A DNA stretch of 64,000 bases from Cystobasidiopsis lactophilus (lineage: Eukaryota > Basidiomycota > Agaricostilbomycetes > Agaricostilbales > Chionosphaeraceae). Location of the stretch: positions 2,480,001-2,544,000 of the forward strand of contig BCIO01000001.1 in NCBI GenBank assembly GCA_001599975.1, written 5' to 3'. The notes below the pieces were generated by a model. That model saw nothing but the letters and a program-made list of their open reading frames with translations. It was not told the origin of the DNA and did no database searches. The translations under genes and the position numbers were made by a program. Positions 1 to 12,536 of the stretch are shown piece by piece (positions within the stretch are counted from its first letter, which is position 1; each line of letters opens with the position of its first letter).

Positions 1-2166
<2,166 letters not shown>

Positions 2167-2823
2167 GCTGCTTGCTCTGTGTCAGGTTGGTCTCTTTGTG
2201 GTGGTCGGTGGCAAAACTTTCTGATCTCACAAATCTCCAGATCCAAAGCCTTCGCCAAAACACGCTCGTCTAGAGCATAGATTGTCCATCCTGTAGAATG
2301 TATTTGCATTGAACCACACCCTTCTTCATCTTGACGGCAGCCGGCAGCATGTCACTTTCTAAGAACATATATGCTTAAACTGGCTCTTTTTTAGGCGCCG
2401 TTATAGCTTGGCTGCTGCTGAGCCATTCTAGCATTGAGTTATACCGGTCCTGTCCGTTGGCGATCATAGGGACGTTTTGCCACTGGGGACGCTTGTGAAA
2501 TCGACGTTGGCTGCAACAGGCATTGCTTCTTCGTCTCTTGCTCTGCAATCATCATCAGAATCATGTCTTCAAACACGCCCAATGACAATGATCCAAGGCC
2601 GGCCTTCCAGGTCATGACGGATCTTGGACTTGAAGCGGTGCAGGAGGCAGCCCTTCCTAGCCAAAGGATCATCCCTACAAAGCCCGTTAGCACATATTTC
2701 ATACATTTGAAGGCTTAGAAAGAATACCAAAAGTGGAAATAGGGCGGGCGCTTCCAACGAGACTCGAGGCCGTTGCGAACTCACCTCTTGAACCGCATCC
2801 ATCAACTTGGCCTCGTCGACAAG
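2167..2823. other. Intergenic region between MEF1 and MEX67
   Basis: About 650 bp without a recognisable gene. It should hold the MEF1 3' UTR and the MEX67 promoter. A 51-codon ATG-initiated reading frame on the plus strand (about 2563-2718) precedes the MEX67 start; it has no recognisable similarity and may be chance or an upstream ORF. Confidence 0.5.
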
Positions 2824-5140
2824 ATGAGCGGCCGCTTCAAGAACAAGACCCTCTTGAACGGCGCTCCTCGCGGGCCTAAGCGCGGCATCGCTGGCGCCGC
2901 CGACGAGGATGTGGCCATGGGCGAAGGCCCCTCCTCCTCCAAAAAGATTCGCTCGTCCGTCTCGCGCTCGGCGATCGACGACAAGGTCAGCCTGCTTCCT
3001 CAAGTTCACAGCCCCAGCTCATGGCATCCTCCCAGTCGCACCGCGATAGGGCCAAGCCATACAGCCCGGCCAACAAGAGGCAGTCGCCCCGAGCTGGCTC
3101 CTCCGCCACCAACAACGCCCTCTTTCGCAAGACGGCCGGCGAGGCCCTGGGCAGCGGGCCTGCGGTCACCCTCCTCAAGGAGTTTTTGGCCACGCGCTAC
3201 AAGCCTGAGAGCCGCATGCTGGACCTCAAAGTAAGGAGCAGACCGTTAAGAATGTCGGACCGTTCGAGCTCAGCCGTCTTGACTAGCGCATGGTGGACGA
3301 CCCCATCTTCACCAAAGGTCCGCATGTGATGTCGCCCCCGGGCGTTCGCTTGCAGAAGAAGAACTCGTCGGCGCCCGTCTTGTGGAAGCTCGTCGCCCAG
3401 CAATATCCCCAAGTAAGGCCCCTTCTCTTTTTTCGTGGCTCGCTCTAGCCCTCTTTGTCGCACAACGGCCGCCAACACTGTATCCTCGCCCGTCCGCAGA
3501 CCATCTCCGTCGACCTGTCCGAGAACAAGCTCACCTCGCTCGTCGACTTGAGCCCGGCCTCGCTCATCCACTACCTGCCCAACCTCGAAAACCTGTCGCT
3601 CACGAAGAATGAGTTGGCCGACGTCAAGTCGCTCGCGCCTCTCACTACCGATGACGCAATCAAGAGGACGGGTTTGAACTGCTTGAAGGAGTTGCTGCTG
3701 GAGGGAAACCCGGTCCGAGAGGCCGCCCTCACGAATGGCACCTACGAAGCCTTCGTCAAGTGCGTTGTCTCTGCCATGTCATCTGCAAGACGTGATTTAT
3801 TAACTGCTTTTCCAGCGAGGTCGCACGGCGCTTCCCTACCCTCTCGGCCCTGGATGGCCAAGCTCTCATACCCACCGCTGCGCCCCGGCCGGTCGCCTCC
3901 ACCTCTGCCACCCCTCTTGGCTCCGGTCTCCAACAGCCCGTGGCCTTCCCCGTCGGGATGAAGTCCGCCTACGTGGGCGAGGAGAAGGATCTCGTCTTCG
4001 CATTCCTCACAAAGTGCGTGGACTTCGCTCGAAGCGATGAATGGCTTGCTGATGCTACCGCCGCAGATTCTTCACCCTCTTTGATACCAACCGGCCCGGA
4101 TTGGCCACCGCCTACTCGCACCAGGCCACCTTCTCGGTGTCCGTCAACTCGGCCATCCCCATCCGCTCGCGCCACACAAAGTCTGTCAAGGACCTACCCT
4201 CCCAGCGCACCCTCCATTGGCAGCCCTTCTTCGATTCGTCTCGAAACATGCTCAAGACGCACAAGACGCGCGATGACGCTCTCCAAGGTAGGTGTTGCCC
4301 GTCGGCACGCTTTGGCCTCTCGCGCAATCTTGCTGACGGTTTCCGTTCATAGAACAATTGGAGAAGGCGCTCTATATCGGCCCGACCGACATCATTGCCG
4401 CAATCTCCAAGTTGCCCAAAAGTCGACACCCCTTGACTGAAGCGAGCAAGTTTGTGATCGACGGCTGGACGCTGAAGGACGTTGCTGGGCCGAACACCGC
4501 CCTGCTCTTCGTCTCGGTCCACGGCCAGTTCTTTGAAGGTACGGTCACCCGAAATCACCGTCTTACCAAGTCTGAACGCGGCGCATTAGAACCGGCTGGT
4601 GGGCAACGCTCCTTTGATCGATCCTTTGTCCTGGCGCCACCCCCCTCGAACGCGTGAGTGTGGTCGACATCTGCGAACGAGCTCGTCGCTCAAACCATCT
4701 AGCAGGCCGTCGGAATGGCCGTGTGTGATTTTGTCCGACCAACTGGTCATCCGCGGCTACTCTGAGCCGACCGCCTGGGCCGATGGCTCTCTCCCCGTCG
4801 CCGCCCCTGTGGTCGGCCCCCCTCAAGCCATCATGCCTGCCGCACCCGCCTTGGTGAGCGACGTTGGCTTTCCCCCTGTGAATGCAAGTTTGTTGACATC
4901 TTGTCTATCTCCACCAGACACCGGAGCAGCAGCACCAACAGCTGTTGATCCTCGAGTGCCAGAAGGCCACCAACCTCAATTTGAGCTTTGCGACGCAGTG
5001 CTTGACAGAGGCGGGCTGGGACTTGACCAGAGCCCTTCAGAGTGAGTTGGCCGATTTCGGTGGCAAATTGTGTGCTCACCGCCTTCCCTCCAGGCTTCGA
5101 AGCTGTCCGGGCCCAAATCCCGCCCGAGGCTTTCGTGTAG
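2824..5140 (+). CDS. MEX67: mRNA export receptor Mex67/NXF1
   Basis: Shuttling receptor that, with Mtr2, carries mRNPs through the nuclear pore. The start MSGRFKNKTLL opens a basic N-terminal segment and an RNA-binding region. It is followed by leucine-rich repeats (VDLSENKLTSL, LPNLENLSL, LLLEGNPVRE), an NTF2-like domain (about 3960-4860, including FFTLFDTNRP and SVKDLPSQRTLHWQPF), and a C-terminal TAP-C/UBA-like domain (LSFATQCLTEAGWDLTRAL ... PPEAFV) that binds FG nucleoporins. The stop is at 5138-5140. At least eight short introns separate these pieces; I placed them by GT/AG ends and domain continuity, so some boundaries are approximate. Domain order and the TAP-C ending make the call secure. 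The NUP42 gene downstream encodes an FG nucleoporin, a class that Mex67 contacts. Confidence 0.92.
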
Positions 5141-5327
5141 AAGGTTCCTATAGGAGCTACGCATAGGCTACGGCCCACATTGTAACAGTTTGAGCATTTT
5201 CGGGCATTGCAAACCCACATGTACAGTTCAAATCGACGACGAGCCGCGACTTCAATTCCGCCCGCCCCATTTTTGAGCGGCGAATCCGCTTGGATCTGTT
5301 TGACGAGCACCTGTTCTTTCAACAAGA

Positions 5328-7390
5328 ATGGCGGCAAAGGTGCCAGAGGAGGTTTTGGAGCACATCTTCGCCAGCATCGAGCCCCGGTCGCCAAAGGCAG
5401 CATTGACGTAGGCTCCTCTCCCCAGGCGGTCAGCCCGCCTTCCCAAAGAGTGAATAAGCTCAAGGCGGTGTGCTTCTGCGTGCACAGCTTGTGTCGATGT
5501 AGGCTGGTGTCCAAGCAGTTTGCCCGGCTCGCCTCACAAGACTGGTTGTGGAGTCGATACTTCAAGTGGAGCCATGGGCGACCTTTGGCCGCCTTCCCGG
5601 ACGCCTTCACGGCCTGCCGCGAGCGCACCCTCAAGGAGGACGGCGTCGACGCTGCCCTGGCCCAGACCTTGGAATCGCCGCTGAACCGTCTGGAGCGATT
5701 TGCGGCGCTGGACATGGATGGCTTTGATCGGCTCTCCGAATTGGCGACCCACTACGCCGACCCCGTTGGCTCTTGGCAGTCACTACAAATGGAGGATGAT
5801 AGCTGGCTGTCCAAGGCGTATTGGTCCAAGGAGTTTTTAGGCTTTGTGCTCCGCCGGGACGCCATCGCCCGCCTCCAGCAAATCTCCTGGTCACCCTCGG
5901 CAGTCTCGTTCGAGAGCGGCCTCAGCCTGTTCTGCCTCTTCCGTAATGGCGACCCGCTCAAGCTGCAGCACGATGTCGACCTGCTGGCGTCCGCCTGCTA
6001 CCCGCGGGTGGCGGCTGAACTGCAATCCCGCAACCTCAAAGAGGCGGCCCGCGGCATCCACGCCTTCATGCTGTCCGAAGGTTTGCGACCCGCTTCACCG
6101 GAAGAGTTCCACATGCTGGAGAACAACTTTGTGAACGTGGTGTTGGACGAGCGCCGGGCGTCGCTACCGATGTCCATGGTGTGGCTCTTCGTTGCCATCT
6201 GCAAGAGGCTGGGCATCAAGGCTGCGGCAGTTGGCTTCCCTTCGACAGTACTGGCGACAGTCGATGGGTGGGAGGATGCAAAGGAGGACGCAGAACCGGC
6301 ACAGGAAGCCGATTCCGCCGAGGACCATTTCTACTTCAACCTCTTTCACAAGTGCGTCACTCGTGACCTCTGCTAGCCTCTCGGAATGTCATGCTAATTA
6401 TTCCCGGTTTGAGCACAGCCGCGTGACCACACGTCAGGAGCTTGCGTCGGACCTGCTGCAGGCCAACGTTCCGTCCCCTTTACACAATTCGCTCCTCGAA
6501 CCGGCTAGCACTCGGGACATTGTGCTCCGCTCGGCACGTAACATTTACAATTCGCTGGGTCTAGCACAAGAGACAGAGCATCAAGAGCGCGATAAGATCC
6601 TGTGCTCCGCGTATGCGGCGGCTACCGCCATGATCATGCTCTCTCCAGTGCGTGGCTCTGGCTCACTATTTGCCTTTGAGTAATGGCTGATCACGTATCG
6701 CTTTACAGGGCCGACAAGGGCGTCAAGTAACCGACATGCTCTCGTCGATCATCGAGGAGCGCTTTCCCTACGATGGGCCCTTCCTCTTCAAAGAAATCAA
6801 CGACAGCGCACCAGTCAACAGTGTCAAAAATACGCCTCTGCAAAGAGTGGCCGAGCGCATCCAGATCGCTGACCAGCACGGGCCCAAACCGAAACCAAGG
6901 GAGATTGATGGCCAAATGGCCCGCTTCTCTGTACGTCCACCCTCTCTCTATCCGAGCGGCAAAATCTCATTGGTTGGTGCCCACAAATAGGTTGGCCAGT
7001 TGTTCAGGCATCGATCATACGGCTACAACGCGGTCATCATCAGCCACGATGGCAGCTGTCGAGCCTCTCCCGAGTGGCAGCGAGCCATGGCTCTCGAGGG
7101 TCTGGCTCGAGGCCCCCAGCAACCGTTCTACCACGTTTTGGTCTCAGATGGCTCATCTCGCTGTGAGTTGGCCCTACCGAGTGTGGTCGAAATCTGCATG
7201 ACTAAACGCGATCGCCGTTTCAGATGTGGCGGAAGACAACGTCGAGCTTCCGGACAGCTTCGACCCCTCTATCATCTCAAACCTGCTGGCCAACCACACC
7301 TGCCTAGGCAGATACTTCTCGAACGTTCTTTCCGACGAAGGCCGCTTCGTCCCCTCCGCCGACCTAAAGCACGAGTACCCCGACGGGTGA
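5328..7390 (+). CDS. F-box protein with transglutaminase-like and YccV domains (FBXO21-like)
   Basis: Probable substrate receptor of an SCF ubiquitin ligase. The start MAAKVPEEVLEHIFASI is a typical F-box helix; a first intron follows and the F-box resumes at CRLVSKQFARLASQDWLW. The middle (about 5700-6360) is the SirB1/transglutaminase-like region, with LPMSMVWLFVAICKRLGIKA and AVGFPSTVLATVDGW. The last exons (about 6990-7390) carry a YccV/HspQ-type domain: VGQLFRHRSYGYNAVI, EWQRAM, then QQPFYHVLVSDGS and VAEDN. This domain trio is the known architecture of animal FBXO21 and its fungal relatives. I see no classical Cys-His-Asp triad that I could defend, so catalysis is doubtful. The stop at 7388-7390 is 167 bp from the convergent stop of the first GNAT gene. 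Confidence 0.88.
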
Positions 7391-7557
7391 TATGTCGCCT
7401 GTTCGGCCTCTCCAGCTTTCTATTTATGACGCCCCATGTATCTCCACGACTTGATGTGCGGCGATGACCTCGTTCGCTCTTGTTTCCCGTGTACCATAAA
7501 CCCGCACTATGTTTCGTCGTCTGTAGTTCTTCCCACGCATTTGACAATATGCTTTGT

Positions 7558-8552
7558 TTAAAACTGCTTTTCGATGAAGAAAAAGTGGGCGTTGAACGGC
7601 GCTTTTCCAAGGTCCGCTTGGGACAACTCGCGTGAGCTTTCGCTCGAAAGCCGAAGAAGCAGGAGCAGCTACCTTCGCCTTTGACTTGGAAGCCTCGCCT
7701 CTCATACATCGCGAGCTAAAGACTTTTGAGACTCGGGGTCAGATTTGAGGGAGACGAAGAGAAGCTCACATTGTGGGCGCCGGTGATGAACCGCACTGGA
7801 AGCTGCCGCTCCTTTGCTTCTTGTTCGCTCCTGTCTTGAATAACCTTCCCGATCCTCTGGTGCTTTCGGTTGACATCAACTGCCAGGATTTGCATGTCCC
7901 AGTGAGGTTTGTTCAAGTCGTCGCCATAGACGCGAGCGGTGGCAGCAGCCAGCTGTTGATCGATGATAAGAGGAAGTTCAGTGACAAGAATGATGACTTG
8001 AAGGTCCCTACCTCCGCCATGTTGGCGAAGAAGACCTCGATGTTCATCTTCTCAGCAAACTGCTCGAAGTAGGGCCCCTTTCCGGCCGCTGATGCAGGAT
8101 CTCCTAGAGCCAGATAGGACCCAGGTGGATATCTTCAAGGAAAGTGTGACCAAAAGCTCGAATCAAGGCAGACGAGCGACTTGCCTGGCCCGCCATGCTG
8201 AACGATCCTTGTTCGTGATGACATCGCCGCACTCAAGGGCAGCGGAAATCCAGGCCTTGAAGAAGGCAATGTGCAGCTCTTCATTGCCTTCGTACTGGTC
8301 GCCTTCTCATCAACAATCGAGAGAGGCCATGGAAGCCTCATCAGGCTAACCTCGCAGCATAGAGCCCAGTTCACAAGTCGCGCAGGCGGGACACTGAACG
8401 TCTTCGCAGCCAAAGAAGCCAGTGTATGCAGGTCGGCATCTGATTGATCTTGAATCAGCTAAAAGCAGCAGGCAATTCGAAGGCGCGCGAGCAAAATGAC
8501 CGCTGAGCGAGTTAACCACTTCGAGAGAATGGCTGGGCGATAGTGACTCCAT
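7558..8552 (-). CDS. GNAT family acetyltransferase, copy A of tandem array
   Basis: Predicted acyl-CoA-dependent N-acetyltransferase, substrate unknown. The start at 8552 gives MESLSPSHSLEV, which aligns with the N-termini of copies B and C. Conserved blocks follow: LAAKTFSVPPARL, NEELHIAFFKAWI, NKDRSAWRAR, YPPGSYLALGDP, MQILAVDVNRKHQRIGKV (motif A, acetyl-CoA loop), LAMYERRGF, and a tail GEADLGKAPFNAHFFFIEK ending at 7558. Reading the tail this way needs an intron at 7617-7672. A further intron at about 8458-8516 splits the first exon. Both are absent from B and C. One intron uses a GC donor at 8184 (AG|GCAAGT). With these six introns the gene looks intact, although no long single reading frame spans it. 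Confidence 0.78.
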
Positions 8553-8744
8553 CGTATTTTCAGACAAAACAATGGTAGTCCAAGCGAGAAGCAGAAGCAA
8601 GAGGTGTCAAGGAGTCACAATTGAGTCATGCAAGCAGAATGGCCGAGGGCCTCCAAGAGTGGGTGGCGAATGCCGGGCGGCTGATTTCAGGCAACACCAT
8701 CCGTGCAATCATGCAAAATACTCTAAGGACAGCGTGGGCTGGGA

Positions 8745-9647
8745 CTATTTTTCGTGGGTGCGCTCTATGAAATGCGTGTGGGCCACCCAAGTCTCCCCTT
8801 CGGTGCCAAGATCAGCCTCTCCTCTGACTACGTAACCTCTTCTCTCGTACATAGCAAGCTGGGTGCCGAGTACTCGTAAGATTCGGATCAGAGAAAGCCA
8901 AAGGAAGCGCTCAACGTTGTGCAACTCAGTCACAAATCGGATTGGCAAGCCTTGCTCCACAGCAGCCTGCTCTGAGAAAGTCTGAAGCACGTTTCCGATG
9001 CCCTGATGTCTCTTCGATGGGTCGACGGCCAGGATCATAAAGTGGTACGCCGGCTTATCGGCATCTGCGCCATATGCGTTGACCTCAGCTTGGTGTAGCT
9101 GCCCCCTCAGACGTCAGTGCGCGCCTTTGAGTTGAATTGTCAACAACGGACCTCCCACATCTTCGCGTAAAAGGTGGAGATGTCCATTTGCTTGGCCAGC
9201 TCGTCAAAGAAGCGGCCCTTCCCCCTTGGCGATGACGGATCCGCAATAGCTATCGGCGCTCCAGGCGGGTATCTGTACCATTTTGAATCAGACGTTGCAT
9301 CATACAAGCAGCAAGTGTCAAACTCGACCTTGCTCGCCAAGCGGTCCTGTCCTTATTGGTGCAAACGTCGCCTCCGCAATCCAAGCAGGCGCTGATCCAG
9401 GCGCGGTAGAAGGCCAGGTGGCGCGCTGGATTGTCTTCATACTGTAGGGTAAACGCAGATCAGTTTCGACGAATCGGCAGGAGAGTTCTCGGCAAGCGCT
9501 TGCTTCACACTCGAGGATCCACTGGTTCATGCGGGCCGGCTTCAATGCGAAGGCAGCGGCGCCCACGAGGGACAGCTTCTCTAAGTCTTCGTCTGAGATA
9601 GAGCCTTGGAGTATTTCCATCTCGTAGCTGGGACCGGTCTTCGCCAT
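8745..9647 (-). CDS. GNAT family acetyltransferase, copy B of tandem array
   Basis: Second paralogue. The start MAKTGPSYEMEILQG is followed by ISDEDLEKLSLVGAAAFAL, KPARMNQWILECE, then YEDNPARHLAFYRAWISACL after an intron. Next come NKDRTAWRAR, YPPGAPIAIADPSSPRGKGR, and the acetyl-CoA binding motif MILAVDPSKRHQGIGNVL. The C-terminal half carries PIRFVTELHN, LAMYERRGYVV and the tail WVAHTHFIERTHEK with its stop at 8745. The first intron has a GC donor at 9503 (GAA|GCAAGC) where C has GTGAGC and A has GTTAGC at the same codon position. The gene lies between its two paralogues on the same strand, with 192 bp to A and 233 bp to C. The GNAT fold is secure from motif A; the substrate cannot be read from the sequence. 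Confidence 0.85.
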
Positions 9648-9880
9648 TGTGCACGTCTGAAGGCGATCGCTTCCGACGCCGTTCGCAAAAGACAACCTCT
9701 AGTAAACACTGCAGTGCAACAGACACAGTATGCAAGAATCCGTGCGGAAACGCTGGCGCGCTCAAGTGGGCAGAGGCAACTTTCTAAGGCGGTTCAACTT
9801 TCGGACAAGAGGCGATAAACGCGATTTGGCCGAGTTCGTCACGGTGTCGTGAATGATTTATGCTTCACTGGTGCAGTGGT

Positions 9881-10780
9881 CTATTCCTCGTGTTTGCGCT
9901 CAAGAAAGTGAGTGTGAGCAAACCAAGGCTCTTCCCCGAGGTCTGTCTCTCCGACCAAAACGAAGCCGCGCCTCTGATACATTGCGAGCTGGTGAAGACA
10001 ATGAGCAAGCAGACCATCTTTACCAAGGGAAGGAGGACGGACATTGTGGAGCTCGGTGATGAATCTGGCAGGCAAGCCCGCTTGCTTGGCGTCCAACTCT
10101 GAACGGTCTTGCAGAACTCGCCCAATGCCCATGTGCCTCTTCGACGGATCGACTGCCAGGATCATGTAGTTCCAAGCTGGCTTGTTGGCCTCTTCCTCGC
10201 CGAAAGCCTTGACTTCCTTCCCATGGAGCTGTTCCGGCGCGCCGAGATTGTCAGCCAATGAGGGCTGGACTTTCATTAAACAAAGTCGCTTACCTCGTGC
10301 ATAGCGGAATAAAAGTGCTCGATATCCATCAAGCTGGCAAGCTCGTCGAAATGTCGGCCTTTGCCGTTCGAAGTCGACGGGTCGGCCAACGCAAATTCCG
10401 CTCCCGGCGGCAGCCTGAGGTTGGATGATGAGCCAGGCTGGGCTTGCAATGGACACGTAGCTCACCTTCCGCGCCATGCCGTCCTGTCCTTGTTAACGCA
10501 GAGGTCTCCGCCACAGGCAAAAATGGCTGTGATCCAGGCTCGGAAGAACGCCAAGTGAAGGGCCGGGTTGTCCTCAAACTGGAATACAGCCACTGTGCAT
10601 CAGTGGCGGACTTTGTTTACAGGAGCCTGATACGCTCACTTCACATCGGAGCACAAACTGTAACATGCGCGCTGGCTTCAAAGCAAAACCCTTGGCGCCA
10701 ACCAACGCCAACTTGTCTAGCTCCTCGTCGGAGAGCGAGTGAACGACTTCAATCTCATAGCTAGGTCCAGTCTTGTCCAT
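9881..10780 (-). CDS. GNAT family acetyltransferase, copy C of tandem array
   Basis: Third paralogue, probably the least altered in gene structure. The start is MDKTGPSYEIEVVHSLSDEEL, then LALVGAKGFALKPARM, and after the first intron FEDNPALHLAFFRAW. NKDRTAWRGR, LPPGAEFALADPSTSNGKGR, FDELASLMDIEHFYSAM and motif A (MILAVDPSKRHMGIGRVL) follow in the family order. After the last intron come LAMYQRRGF and the tail EPWFAHTHFLERKHEE, stop at 9881. All four introns use ordinary GT donors and sit at the same codon positions as the introns shared by A and B. No neighbouring gene suggests a pathway; tandem copies often reflect detoxification or a lineage-specific expansion, which is inference only. Confidence 0.86.
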
Positions 10781-11808
10781 TTTTGTTCGACGTTTGGAAG
10801 AAAGCCTCGCAGAAAGCCAAAAAGTCAACAGGCATGTGCAGTCGCAACTCGTCGCCAGCGCGCGTCGAGGCTCGATAAGTGTCGCGACCAGAGCCTCTAA
10901 TTGAGTCCTTGGACGAGGCTGCGATCGCTCCGACTGGCAGAACAGCATCCCGAGTCGCACCAACTTTACTAGAGAGCTAGGGCAGGTCAAGCCCGGGGCA
11001 AAGAAGACGAGGTTTCGATTCGCTGGGAAGCGCTTCAACAGATTCAGCCTGCAATTCTCGCTGGGCTGGTACAACAATGCAATGCGGGTGTCTGATCAAG
11101 CCTTTTGAAAGTCCCCGCTGGCCCCAGCACGCTGCTCAATGTTCCAGACTCGAAATCTCTTCAAACGGAGGATAAATTAATGCGCAGATATTGACGTCCT
11201 GTCGAATGGGGATGGGAAGGGAGAGCGCCGTGGGGTCTTAAAGGTGGCAGGACGCGATTGGGATGGCTAATGAAGACGGGCGAGATGACTGACGAGGTGA
11301 TTGACGAGAAGGATGGTTGAGAGGTCAGGATTTCGAGAAGGGTTCAAGCGCGCAGATGGGCAGGGGGGTGAGAGCTGCAGAGATGGCAATAGGAGAGCAA
11401 GAAGGCAACGTGGGCAGGGCATTAATAAAGAAGGACGTTGCGGAGTTCGGAAACGCGGAGGGCCAGCCAGTATAAGACGAAGCCTCGGAACGAGCTCAAG
11501 CAGCTTTTTTGCAGGGGAAGAGCTTTGTACGCAGCTTGGAAAGAGAGCATGATGGTAGCCAGGGGAAGGAGGCCGCCACCACAGGGGTCAAGGCCGAGCG
11601 CAGACAAGGGGAGAGAGAGAGGCCTTCTCGCTGGGTCCACCAACGGCCTGCGACTTGCGATTGTCTGTCCTGGCTCGCCCTTGCTCGGCCTTGTTGTTGA
11701 CGCCACGCTGCAGTGAGCCGCGAGAGATTGGTGCCAGTCAGCTGGGTGCCTAAGATACAAGGAGTCGAGCAAGAGGGTCTGTTCTCAATCGACTGCTGCT
11801 GCTGCTGC
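10781..11808. other. Intergenic region upstream of GNAT C and the small Cys protein
   Basis: About 1 kb with no reading frame that I can support on either strand. It is purine-rich on the plus strand between about 11200 and 11620, and ends in a short CTG run (about 11793-11808) just before the next start codon. It should carry the promoters of the two divergent neighbours. Confidence 0.5.
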
Positions 11809-12311
11809 ATGGAGGCCGTTGCTGGCATTGTTGGCGGGGTGTTTGGAGCGTGTGTGGACGGCATCTTGACAGAACTGGCTTCTACCCGTTGGTTCTATTC
11901 CATTAAAGACACCGCGAACCGCATCTCAACGACGACACATTACAGGCCGCCTCTTCTACTCCAATGGCTGCTGCACATGCTGTCGCTCTGAGCGCTACGA
12001 GAACTACAGCTACATTGGCGAAGACGGCGAGAGGCTGCTAGATTCGGAGGATGACGAGCATGCGGAGGAGAACCGCGCCCAATTCGCGTCAGTCCACCAT
12101 CCCTCCTGCGTATTCATCCCTCAGAGTCGTTCAAGGCTGAGACCTGCTTTGTTGCACGCGCAGGAATGCCAACTCTAAGGCCGCTAAGCTCCTGGGTGTG
12201 AACAGCAAGGCGAGGAACCTGCTCGGCCTTCCACCTCAACCTCAAAAGCCTATGTCACCCAAGCGATCGAAGGGCCTCAGGAGTGAGGATGAGGACAGCG
12301 AAGGCGCATAG
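11809..12311 (+). CDS. Small protein with N-terminal cysteine cluster, unknown function
   Basis: Not recognised. The start MEAVAGIVGGVFGAC is Gly/Ala-rich and weakly hydrophobic. A first intron ends at about 11944, and the next exon gives RLFYSNGCCTCCRSERYENY followed by an acidic stretch (GEDGERLLDSEDDEHAEEN). A second intron (about 12089-12162) leads to NANSKAAKLLGVNSKARNLL and a Ser/Glu-rich tail ending DSEDEDSEGA at 12309-12311, about 105 residues in all. Five cysteines within about 15 residues near a small hydrophobic N-terminus suggest membrane attachment by palmitoylation, which is inference. The first donor (at about 11855) was chosen to keep the frame; another site is possible. Confidence 0.6.
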
Positions 12312-12536
12312 GTGGATGGACGGGAACATCGGCGGTGGAAGCTTGGGCGGCGGGGTCTCGAGGTTTTACGTTTTGGGAGGCTGGAAATGGACCATGTACT
12401 ATATGTCGCACTAACGACGATGCAACGCAAACTTGAGCTTGAAAACTGGGAAATTTTGGTCCATGGCCGCAAGTCGAGGTCGAGGTTGCCGCCGCCGATT
12501 TGGAGCTCCTGGAACTTCTTGCTCCGAGACTTCCAG

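Noticed and set aside
2569-3009. Minus-strand frame of 146 codons across the MEX67 start
   Set aside because: Most of it is antisense to the first MEX67 exon, and the remaining part has no recognisable similarity or splice support.
7272-7709. Decayed C-terminus of GNAT copy A running antisense into the F-box gene
   Set aside because: An intron at 7617-7672 restores the family tail and a stop at 7558, so the gene looks intact and does not overlap.
11791-11810. CTG trinucleotide run before a start codon as a functional repeat
   Set aside because: Only about five units; too short to call more than a chance low-complexity stretch in a leader.
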